Assembly (NCBI GenBank): GCA_902774995.1
Contig: CACYKR010000015.1
Location: 1 to 34,381, forward strand
Direction of reading: 5' to 3'
DNA: 34,381 nucleotides
DNA from: an uncultured Bacteroidales bacterium
GTDB lineage: Bacteria > Bacteroidota > Bacteroidia > Bacteroidales > Paludibacteraceae
Shown: positions 1-9,400 of the stretch, in pieces
How the letters are laid out: each line of letters begins with the position of its first letter
Numbering within the stretch: position 1 is the first letter of the stretch
The notes under the pieces: generated by a model
What the model was told of the DNA's origin: nothing
What the model saw: the letters and a program-made list of their open reading frames with translations, nothing else
Databases searched by the model: none
Translations under genes and position numbers: made by a program

Positions 1-59
1 ATCTATCCGCGCAAAACAGATAGAATTACATTCTATTCGTCAAAAAAATGCCCGAACGC

Positions 60-90
60 TTGCATATGTGCAATTTTTGTTGTACCTTTG
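60..90 (+). promoter_or_regulatory. Bacteroidetes-type promoter of the Dcu transporter gene
   Basis: TTG at 60-62 and TACCTTTG at 83-90 are separated by 20 nt, matching the Bacteroidetes sigma-ABfr consensus (TTG, 19-21 nt, TAnnTTTG). Transcription would begin about 7 nt downstream, leaving a leader of only about 20 nt before the ATG at 118. Confidence 0.8.
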
Positions 91-117
91 CAGCGGAAAT
101 AAGCGTTGAGAAATAAA

Positions 118-1560
118 ATGATAACCATGATTATTCTTTTCGTGCTGATGCTGTTCGTACTGTGGCTCGGTTCGCGGTACGGCGGTCTGGCTCTGGGTGC
201 GATCTCCGGTCTGGGACTGGCGGTGATGGTTTTCTGTTTCGGTCTGAAGCCCGGCAACCCTCCCACTGACGTCATCTACATCATCATCGCCGCCATCACC
301 TGCGCCGGCGTCATGCAGGCGTCCGGAGGGATGGACTGGCTCGTCCAGCTCGCGGAGAAGATGCTGCGCAAGCATCCGAACCGCATCACATTCCTCGCCC
401 CTCTGGCGACCTTCACCCTCACCGTCCTTTGCGGAACGGGCCACGTAGTATATATGCTGATGCCGATTATCTGCGACATCGCCCTCAAGAAAGGTATCCG
501 TCCCGAGCGTCCGTGCGCCGTAGCTTCGGTAGCCGCCCAGGTAGGTATCACCTGCTCGCCCATAGCCGCCGCCGTGGTAGCTTTCGTAGCGATCAGTAAC
601 GCCAACGGATTCGATATCACGATCCCGCAGGTGCTGATGGTCAACCTGCCCGCATGCCTCTGCGGCCTAATGGCCGCCGCGGCGATGTCATACAAACGGG
701 GGCTTGATTTGGACAAAGACCCTGAGTTTCAGGCGAAGATAGCCGACCCTGCGCAACGCGCCTATATCTACGGCGATTCCGCCACATCGCTCGGCAAGGA
801 GATATCCAAGTCCGCCAAGGCGTCCGTCTTCATCTTCCTTGCGGCACTGGCTTGCATCATCACTTTCGCCATCTTCCCCAATCTCCTGCCGGATTACGAG
901 ACCGTCAGGGCCGTCCAAGGCGCAGCGGACATAGAGGTTGTTGAAGGAATCACTATCTCCGCCGAACATCTCGCCGAAGAGGGTGTCGTCATCGATTCTA
1001 TCACGGAGGAGACGGAGGAGGACCTGAAGATGAACCTGGCTATCCAGATCCTGATGCTCTGCGCCGCCGCGCTGATGATCATTTTCTGCAAGGCCAACCC
1101 CAAGAAAGCCGTCTCCGGCGCCGTATGGCAGGCCGGCATGACAGCCGTCGTAGCTATCTTCGGAATAGCATGGATGGCAGATACCTATTTTGCGAATTTC
1201 ATGCCTGAGATCCAGTCGTTGCTCGAGTCCGTGGTAGCCCGATACCCGTGGTCCATCGCCTTGGTATTCTTCGTTGTGTCGGTACTGATCAACTCGCAGG
1301 GCGCGGTCATTGTAGCGATGCTGCCCCTTGCCTACTCGCTCGGCATACCGGGTCCCGTCCTGCTCGGCGTACTGCCGTCCGTATATGGCTATTTCTTCAT
1401 ACCGAACTACCCCTCGGATATTGCGACTGTCAATTTCGACCGCTCCGGCACAACGAAGATAGGCAAGTATCTGCTCAACCACTCTTTCATGATGCCGGGT
1501 CTCGTGTCGGTAGGCGTTTCCACCGTCGTGGCTTACCTCCTCGCATGGCTTATCTTTTAG
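118..1560 (+). CDS. Anaerobic C4-dicarboxylate transporter, DcuA/DcuB family
   Basis: This is a 480-residue inner-membrane protein with about 10-12 hydrophobic segments. The stretch around residues 105-155 (TGHVVYMLMPIICDIALKKG, followed by RPERP and SVAAQVGITCSPIAAA) is typical of DcuA/DcuB exchangers, which swap fumarate, malate or aspartate for succinate during anaerobic growth. The frame is open further upstream to a TTG at 106, but the ATG at 118 fits the promoter (TAnnTTTG at 83-90) and gives a normal hydrophobic N-terminus. A hydrophilic, acidic insertion of roughly 50 residues (about 265-310, rich in E, V and I) makes it longer than the roughly 430-residue E. coli proteins. It is monocistronic: its own promoter lies in front and an intrinsic terminator behind. 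Whether it imports, exports or exchanges cannot be told from sequence. It would fit succinate fermentation together with the PEP carboxykinase at 32524. Confidence 0.9.
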   Translation: MITMIILFVLMLFVLWLGSRYGGLALGAISGLGLAVMVFCFGLKPGNPPTDVIYIIIAAITCAGVMQASGGMDWLVQLAEKMLRKHPNRITFLAPLATFTLTVLCGTGHVVYMLMPIICDIALKKGIRPERPCAVASVAAQVGITCSPIAAAVVAFVAISNANGFDITIPQVLMVNLPACLCGLMAAAAMSYKRGLDLDKDPEFQAKIADPAQRAYIYGDSATSLGKEISKSAKASVFIFLAALACIITFAIFPNLLPDYETVRAVQGAADIEVVEGITISAEHLAEEGVVIDSITEETEEDLKMNLAIQILMLCAAALMIIFCKANPKKAVSGAVWQAGMTAVVAIFGIAWMADTYFANFMPEIQSLLESVVARYPWSIALVFFVVSVLINSQGAVIVAMLPLAYSLGIPGPVLLGVLPSVYGYFFIPNYPSDIATVNFDRSGTTKIGKYLLNHSFMMPGLVSVGVSTVVAYLLAWLIF

Positions 1561-1613
1561 ACGCAATGGGGAAAAATTGACACATTTAGACGCAATGGGG
1601 AAAAATTGACACC
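1556..1613 (+). repeat. Tandem duplication, 2 x 29 bp, covering the end of the Dcu gene
   Basis: Two adjacent 29-bp units (1556-1584 and 1585-1613) differ only at the last base. Each begins tttagacgcaatgggg and ends aaaaattgacac. The first unit contains the stop codon of the transporter gene. Looser copies of a second word, aaaactttgca followed by cgtaaa, follow at 1615 and 1646. Confidence 0.9.
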
Positions 1614-1670
1614 AAAACTTTGCAATTCGTAAATTTTTAAGTCTAAAACTTTGCACTGCGTAAAAATTTG

Positions 1671-1702
1671 CGCGTATGCCTTGTGCGTACGCGTTTTTTT
1701 TT
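1671..1702 (+). terminator. Intrinsic terminator after the Dcu gene
   Basis: A stem of nine pairs (cgcgtatgc, loop cttgt, gcgtacgcg; one T-G wobble) is followed directly by nine T residues. The loop contains the TTG -33 element of the next promoter, so terminator and promoter overlap physically. Confidence 0.8.
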
Positions 1703-1711
1703 GTAACTTTG
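1681..1711 (+). promoter_or_regulatory. Promoter of the first secreted CTD-protein gene
   Basis: TTG at 1681-1683 and TAACTTTG at 1704-1711 have a 20-nt spacer. The spacer contains the right arm and T-run of the upstream terminator. The leader before the ATG at 1758 is about 40 nt and AT-rich. Confidence 0.75.
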
Positions 1712-1757
1712 CACACGAAGAATGGTTTTTTAAGAACACACTAACACTAAAATACAA

Positions 1758-3242
1758 ATGAAGAAACGATTTTTAAAGGAAATGATGTATGTGCTGGCCG
1801 CCGTCCTGTGCTTGCCGGCATATGCAGACGAAGACCCACAGCCCGAGGCTCCGCGGGGTATCTTCTCGGTAGGGCCGAACACCTACGTGCAGTTCAAAGA
1901 CATAAATGAGTCCCGGTTGGTGCAATGGGCGAACCTTCCTGCAGAGGACACCTACGGCTGGCGCGTGCTGACCAGCGCGGAATGGAGTTATCTGTTGGTC
2001 ACCCGTGATGATGATAGTCATTTTAACAGGGACCTTAACGCGCTTGGAAAGGTGGCTGGTAAAAACGGATTGATTATTCTTCCGGACGGCTGGGTGCAGC
2101 CTGAGGGTGTGCCGGTATTTACCTGCGTGCATGATGGTATCACCTTTGACAAGAATACCTATACCGCCGCGGAGTGGGAGATCATGAAGGCTTCGGGTGC
2201 GGCTTTCCTGCCTTGCGAGGGATACGGATATAACGGAGATGATCTAACGAATCTGCCATCAAATATAAAAGAAACTCCTGACCATACAATAAATGTCACC
2301 GACCATGGTGCTTATTGGGCAGCGGATCAGTATAGCACCGACAAAGCCCATTGTATGCGTTTTTCTGCACCGCAGTCTGGAACCGGCGATATCCATGATT
2401 TGAATTACCAAGAAAAAGTTGCCTATTATTCCGTTCGTCTGGCACGGACGGTGGTGGTATTGGATGAGATGGACGAGACGGATGCTTTTCTGGCTAAACT
2501 GCCGGAGGCACGCGAACGGAATTTTGCATTGGTGCGCCGTACCTTGGGGAAAGACGGTACGTTCTATACCCTCTGCCTGCCTTTCGATGTACCGGACATA
2601 GCGGAATCGCCTCTGGCAGGCGCGGAAGTGTTCACTTTCGACGGCGGCAGGGTGAGCGGAAGTCAAGGCAATGAGCAGTTGAACTTGGAGGTATCTCCGT
2701 TGGGCGGCAGGACGCTGACACGGGGCGTGCCCTATCTGCTCCGTTGGACGAATACCGGGGAAAGAATGACGATGCTGCGTTTCGACGGCGTAGAGAACTG
2801 GGCAGCAGCAGGCGTTTATGAATCGCCGTCCGACCCGGGTGTCGGGGATATCAAGTTCCATGGTCTCTATCCCCGGAAACGTATCCCGGGTTATGACGAA
2901 ACCGTGGGGGCTCCCCACTACAATTTCTTCCTGGGAGCAAACAACACGCTCTACTGGCCGGATGATGACAAATACCGCGACTCCAAGATGAAAGGCTTCC
3001 GCGCATATTTCTATCTGAACGGCGGTGGCCCGAACGGGCACGAGTTCAATAACCAGTCTCAGTCCCAAGTAGCCTCCAGATACCGCAATATGCCTGCCGT
3101 CTGGCGCATACGGAACACGGCTACGGGGGTTGAGAATGTACAAAAGGAGAATGAACCATGTACAAAGGTTATCAAAAACGGCGTTCTTGTAATCCGCCAC
3201 GGCGGGAAGGAATACAACATACTCGGTGAAATGATCAAATAA
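1758..3242 (+). CDS. Secreted protein with FGE-like/paralogous N-domain and CTD-like tail
   Basis: The product has 494 residues. An N-terminal signal peptide (basic MKKRF, hydrophobic core, cleavage likely after AYA near residue 23) points to export. Residues about 35-230 contain GWRVLTSAEWSYLL, then YTAAEWEIMKASGAAFLP, and later YSVRLAR. This resembles the formylglycine-generating-enzyme-like or Fibrobacter paralogous domains of Bacteroidetes surface proteins, but no catalytic cysteine pair is evident. Residues about 260-430 form a second domain (TFYTLCLPFDVP, VPYLLRW, NFFLGANNTLYWPDD, MKGFRAYFYL) that is also present near the end of the BspA-like protein at 13783. The last 25 residues (KVIKNGVLVIRHGGKEY then NILGEMIK) resemble the tails of two other proteins here and are probably a type IX-like sorting signal; this is inference. 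Function is unknown. A small ORF and the giant gene follow on the same strand. Confidence 0.75.
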   Translation: MKKRFLKEMMYVLAAVLCLPAYADEDPQPEAPRGIFSVGPNTYVQFKDINESRLVQWANLPAEDTYGWRVLTSAEWSYLLVTRDDDSHFNRDLNALGKVAGKNGLIILPDGWVQPEGVPVFTCVHDGITFDKNTYTAAEWEIMKASGAAFLPCEGYGYNGDDLTNLPSNIKETPDHTINVTDHGAYWAADQYSTDKAHCMRFSAPQSGTGDIHDLNYQEKVAYYSVRLARTVVVLDEMDETDAFLAKLPEARERNFALVRRTLGKDGTFYTLCLPFDVPDIAESPLAGAEVFTFDGGRVSGSQGNEQLNLEVSPLGGRTLTRGVPYLLRWTNTGERMTMLRFDGVENWAAAGVYESPSDPGVGDIKFHGLYPRKRIPGYDETVGAPHYNFFLGANNTLYWPDDDKYRDSKMKGFRAYFYLNGGGPNGHEFNNQSQSQVASRYRNMPAVWRIRNTATGVENVQKENEPCTKVIKNGVLVIRHGGKEYNILGEMIK

Positions 3243-3254
3243 ACAAATACAAAA

Positions 3255-3416
3255 ATGAGTAAATGTGCAAATATGAAAATGCGTAATTACATAACTCCCT
3301 CCGTGGAGATGCAGCCGGTACAGGCGGTGGGACTGATATTAAGTACCAGCTTTGAGACCAGTACTGAGGGCGGCGACCAGAATTCTGCACAGTCCGCAAA
3401 GCGACGGGTGTTCTAA
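3255..3416 (+). CDS. Small ORF, 53 aa, possible paralogue of the ORF at 18270
   Basis: An ATG-initiated ORF starts 12 nt after the preceding stop. The central part reads NYITPSVEMQPVQAVGLILS and the end is EGGDQNSAQSAKRRVF. The 52-aa ORF at 18270 has the same plan: Tyr, Pro, Glu-Met/Val, x-Pro, a short hydrophobic patch ending in Ser, then a GG(D/N)xxS segment, Ala and a final Phe. Both lie directly behind genes for proteins with the same C-terminal tail. There is no signal peptide and no Cys-based motif. Internal ATGs at 3273 and 3279 are equally possible starts. Function is unknown. It could be a leader-type peptide, a secretion accessory or a small regulator. That it is a gene rests on the shared pattern and position. 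Confidence 0.6.
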   Translation: MSKCANMKMRNYITPSVEMQPVQAVGLILSTSFETSTEGGDQNSAQSAKRRVF

Positions 3417-3476
3417 CGACACAGGCAAGCGGCAATCCGCACAATTGGTTATTAATCAAAACTAAAAATAACAACA

Positions 3477-6400
3477 ATGAAAAAAGTAATTCTTTATTTG
3501 GTAGCCGTGGTGGCGCTCGCCAGCGCCCCGCTGGTAAACCTCTTCGCCAGAGCCAGTCACGGAGACTGGTATTTCCGTGAGGAATGGGGCGGGACCCAAT
3601 ACTCCGCCTATGGGATGGGAAACGGGAAAGTGCATTACAAGATTCTCGTTTATGCCACCGGCGACAGTAAGAACTTCTGGGCCTATTCGAATGAAGAACA
3701 AGTCAATTCGACATCGAGCAACGTAGATCACGGCTCACGATGCTGGACGCACTTGGAAGGTGCAGGCGACTACCCGAACTTCCTGATTTACGAGGCGGAC
3801 AACGCGGAGCATAACCGGCCTTCCGGAGATGGCGGCAAGAACCCCAACGACAGAGGCTGGGTGCGGCTGAAGGTGCTGTCCGGTTCCATTATCGTGACCA
3901 ATACCTACGACGGCGAGCCGGATTATGTAACGGCTGACGGCAAATGGCATGAGTTCTGGCTCAAACGCATGGGTACCGCGGACTGGCTGACCTATCTGGA
4001 GTTCGACTGGATAGAGCCCGCTGAATATGCCAACAAGGTTTACTGGGTAGGTAACTCGGTTTGCTACCGGCGTGAAGGTTCCAAAGTATCCGACCAGGCC
4101 AGAGGCGAACAGACGCGTACGCTTGCGAAGCTGACGGGCGGCAATCCAGATCCCGCTCCGCAGTTGCAAAATCCGTTCCTCTACGTCCTGAATGAAAACG
4201 GAACCGCGGGATACGGCAAGATAGCCATTCCCTATGTCTCCGTCCAAAAGCCGTACCGGTATTGGATCAACGGTACAGGCAATCCGATCCCCAGCGAGGA
4301 CCGGGCGGGTATGGTTTTTGCCAACAGCGACGATGTGGTCCGCAGCCTGTACGTCTCGATGGAGATACAGCGTTCTGTGGACAGCATGCAAACGCAGGTA
4401 CTCAACTCGAATACAGTCAATATCCCGGCATACCACAAGATTCATGATTTTGCGGTAACGAGTTATTCCCATAAAGGGGCATCGGGGCTGTCGTTTGTCA
4501 ACGAGCGGCACAAACAGATATCTTGGAAGATCTATCATCCCCGGCAAGAGGAGCTCATGGAGAACGACATGTTCGAGATCCAGCGTGCCTACCATTGGGA
4601 TTACTCGGACGCAGAGACCATCGGCCTTATCCCGATGGAATACGACTCGCTGACCACTGACGCCACGGCCGACAAACAGACCTATACCTATTTGGATACC
4701 GCCCAAGCGGCATGGTGGAACCCCGTGGAGAACAACTACAAGATATACTACCGTGTCCGCCGTGTGTCCTCCTCGCAATGGGGATGGATTGGCCATGAGT
4801 TTGTCGCATCGGGCGCTTTTAACCCGGAGAGGAATTACTATCCGGCACCTTTCTTGGAGAACGGCACCGCCGGATTCTATACGCCGGCTGCGGATTTCGA
4901 GCAGTCGCGCCAGTTGGAACTCACCATCCGCCTGTTCGCCAAAGAGACAAACGACGGAAACGGCAGCGTAACCAAACCGGCTTACGAGCGGTTCTATTGG
5001 GATGAGAACCAGGTGCTGAGAATCCGCAAGGTATTGAAAGAGTTGGGAGACACGATATATATCGAGGTTCCGAACGACAGCATCCGGAATGCCTTTGCGC
5101 GCCTGAGAAACAGCCCGTATAGCGCATTTAACAGCAGAGACTATATCGATGTCCGCTATACCGACGTTGTCAATACTCCCTGCGTGCATTATGAATATGC
5201 AGCGGTCATAGACACCGCCGATGTGAAGGTGAAGAAGCTGTACGCTTCGCATGCGTACACGGAGTACCTGCCTGTCACCGGCGAAGACCTCTATTTCACC
5301 GAAGCGGCGAACCTCAGGACCTTCACCGCAACCAAACTGGAGTACTCCGACGGCGTACTGCTGAGATGGGAGACGACGGAAGGAAACGTAGGCTCGTACA
5401 AGATCGAGACCCGTCCCGCCGGCAAAGAAACAGAGTGGACGGTATTGGAGGATAACTACCAGGGGCGGTGGTACAAAGACCAAACCGCCGACCCCACCGT
5501 CTCGCCCGAATGGGAATACCGCCTGACGATGACCTACGAATGCAACGGCAATATCCAATCCGACGAAGCCGTCGCCATCGGTTCGCGTAACCCGTACGGC
5601 AAAGTCAGCGGTTATATCCGCTACGAGGACGAGTCGGCCTGCCCGGGCGTGACCGTCACCGCCAGCCTCACCGGCTCCGGCAGCACCGTACAGACGGTAG
5701 TGACCGACGAGGACGGATACTACCTGCTCGACAGCCTGCTCTACGGCGGGGGATACACTTACTCGATACAACCTACCGGGCAGACGGCGGAGTTCCGTTT
5801 CAACAACACCTCTTCCCAGACAGCTACCGTCACGCTCGGTCCGGATAACAGCATCCGTGAGAATATCCATTTCACGAACATCTCCTCCGTACCCTTCTCG
5901 GGCCGCGTGCTCTTTGAGAACAGTACGGTGCCGGTACGCGACGTACAGTTCCTGCTGAACGGCGTTCCTGTCAAGAACGGCACCTCGTATTACAAGACCG
6001 ATGCCTCCGGTAAGTTCGAGTTCTGCGTGCCGAAGAACTCCGCCTTCACGCTGCAGGCCTACAAAGAGGGTCACACCTTCGCCGGCGACGGCTTCGTACG
6101 CGTAGCCAATGAGGTTACCGGCGAAGAGGACAGCCTGATCACTTTAGCGAAACGCCAGCCGGCGGTACGTATCTACGACCGGACCAAAGTACGCCTCATC
6201 GGACGGCTCTCCGGCGGACACGTACAGGCGAACAAACCCCTCGGCTTCGGCCTGAGCCGGAACAACCTCGGCGATGACCTGAAGATGGTATTCGAGCTGG
6301 AGGGAGACAATATATCCCAAATCGTACATTACCCCGACGACCTGCTCAAAGACAGCGTGACCGTCACTTTCCGCCACGAAGTACGCAACGGCGCGGAAAC

Positions 6401-9400
6401 CGACTCGGTAGGCGTGACACGCGCGGAATACTACAAGAAACGCATCATCATCTACCCGGATGTGAATACCGGCGAGTATTATGTGGATCTCTTTCCTGTC
6501 AAATACAAAATCACCCAGGCTACCGCCAAGGGCTACGCTACGCTCTACGCGGAGGGCAAGACAGGCGGGACGATCGACCTGACCGAAGCGCCGCTTCATC
6601 AGCGAACCAACACCCTGGACGGCAAAGAGGTGGATTACAACGAGAGCTATAACATCACCTACCACAGTCCTATCTCCGTATCCTGCACCCAGCTGCTATT
6701 CGGCATGCCGCTGCCTTATTACGGAGAGAAGACCATCACCCGCCAGAATATCCGGAACCAAAAAATCGAGGTGCCGGTAGTAGAACGGCAGGCGGACGGG
6801 TCGTACAGCTACCTCTTCGGCGCGCCGGTATTCAATTCGGACACCTATCAGTTCCGCGTGACGGCGCAGGAGAACTATTACTATAACAACGAACCTACTT
6901 CGGCCCGCCACGAGACAGTGCGTCTGCAGGGCGGTACGCTCAAGGTCTATAACGGGCTCTATGACGCCCCGAACACCGAGATCCAGACCCATGAGTTGGA
7001 CACCCTGGGCCAGGCGGTATTCACTATTCCGATAGACTATGTATCGTTCATCAAGACAGGCGAGGAAGCGCTGCGCGTGCTCGACCTCTCGGTAGAATAC
7101 CAGGGAGCGTATATCGAGAGCCAGGCGTTGCGCGCCTATGTGACAGGCGACAGGCTCAAAGGACAGGAGTACACCGCCTCCACCCATGGCGACGTGGTTC
7201 TGCTGGATGTACTGCGTGACCCTCCCGGAACGGGCAGCTCCGCATACCTGGAGGCCGGTTCGTCCTACAGCTATACCTGCGCTACGGATTTCAAACTGAC
7301 CTTCGGTCTGGATATCACTCTCAAATACGGCGCCGGCGCCAATATCTATATGGGTGCTTTTGCCGGCATGGGCGGCGGTGTATGGACCGGTATGCCTACC
7401 GAGGTAGCGTCCAACTATTCGCTCTCGCTGCCTATCACCAGTTCCTTTGTATATAAGCATAACGGCACTTATACCTTCACTACCTCCGAGCGTATCACCA
7501 CCTCGAGTGATTTCCTCTCGGTAGGCGCAGACGCGGATGTGTTCATCGGCGCCACCCAGAACGTACTCTACGGAGCCATGGATGCCGTACAGCCGCTCGA
7601 CTCGCTGACCTATGTCACGCTTGCAGCGCGCGCCGCCAACGGCACCATGCGGACCATTGCCGAAGGCAGGGATGCCTCCGGGCAGAAATACTACCTCGTC
7701 ATCGGTACCGAGTTAGGAGCCAAATCCTATATCAGCTCCACCTTCGTGCATACCCAGAGCTATATCGAGCGCACTTTGTTGCCGCAGCTCATCCAGCAGC
7801 GTGACGCGCTCCTGATGACAGGCGACAGCGCTACGGTAGCGTCCATCGCGGTTTCCACCGGCAAACCGGCCTACTGGAGCAAGGTATCGCCCGAGGACGA
7901 GAACTTTGGTATGGAGGGCTACTACGAGATGATCCTGCCGGACAACAGCAGGCTCTACGACGACGAGGTAGCCGCCTACAACCGCCAGTACGTCAACTGG
8001 TTCGGATTGCTCATCAAGAACGAGCATGAGAAGATCGACGCCCTCCGCGGATCGAGCAGAGAACTGGTAGGCACCTGGTCCATGGGCGGCGCTACCACCG
8101 TGACGCACTCCGAGAGCTACAACTCCACCAGCTCCGTTTATGCCAAATTCACCTACCCGGGCTTGTCGCTCAATACGGCACTGCCCAAAGGCGACGCCAC
8201 GATGATCATGGGCGAAAAAGCCGGCATGGACAAACTGATGCAGACCGCCTTCAAGCAGAAGGACACCGGCGAGAACAAACCGTTAGAGGTACTGGGCAAG
8301 ACCGCTTCCGCTACCTGGAAGTTCGAGTTCACGCCTATCTTCAATATGGACTGGAACATGAGTCCCGCCACCAGCTCCAGCAGCAAAACCAAATCGACCG
8401 GATTCACGCTCAAGGGCGATGATTTCGCTTACGAGCATATCAATGTGTCCGTCTATCGCGTAGTGGACAAGAACGACCGTTTCAACGACGCAACGGAAGA
8501 AAACCGCGATTTCACCGATGCCGGCAACAAGTACCGCTACGGTTCGTATGTCTATTTCCTCAACGGCGGTGCTACCCGCTGCCCCTGGGAGGGTCCGGAC
8601 TCCACGCGCTTCTACACGCCGAAAGTGCCCCTCTCCGCCGGTACGCTCAAGCTGGAGAACCCCAAACTGGATATCGACATTCACGAGCGCAGCAATGTGC
8701 CGGTGGACCAGCCTGCCGTATTCTACGTCCGTCTCAGCAACGAGAGCGAAGTACCTTACGGCGACGGACCTATCAAATTCAACCTCAGGCTCCAGAACGG
8801 CTGCAACCCCAAGGGCGCCAAAATCATGATTGACGGCGAGGCGCTGTTAGAGCAGGGACGCGATCTCTACCTCACGCGTGCGAACGTTATAACAAAGCGC
8901 GTGGAGGTGTACGCGGGCGAGGGATATGATTTCGAGAACCTGACCCTCGCGCTGATGTCGTCATGCTCGCTGACCGAACTGGCTAAATGCACCTTCTCCG
9001 TCCATTATATGCCGGTAGCCTGCCCCGTGAATATCTCCGCTCCGCACGCCGACTGGATCATGAACACCCTCTCGCCGCAAGACTCGACAGGATGGTATCT
9101 GCCGGTTGTGATCGACGGATTTGATGTCAACTACAAGAACTTCGACCATATCGAGTTCCAGTACAAACTCGCTACCCGCAGCGACGAGGACTGGGTGAAC
9201 CTCTGCTCCTACTACGCCGAGGACAGCCTCTATGAGCTCGCTTCGGGCAACAAGGCGATGATCCACGGCGGCCGTATCGAGAACGTACGGTTCTACGGCG
9301 AGCGCGACCCGATGGAGCAGCAGTACGACCTCCGCGCCGTAGCTTTCTGCCGCCACGGTAACGGATTTATCACCCGCGCTTCGGAAGTAATACGCGGTAT

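Noticed and set aside
1-59. Tail of an upstream gene at the window start
   Set aside because: AT-rich with no convincing coding pattern and too short to judge.
1556-1613. Possible CRISPR-like repeat
   Set aside because: Only two directly adjacent 29-bp copies, no spacers and no cas genes.
3735-6074. 779-codon open frame on the minus strand
   Set aside because: It lies fully antisense to the giant secreted-protein gene, its translation has no recognisable domain, and GC-rich codon bias of the sense gene explains the long antisense frame.
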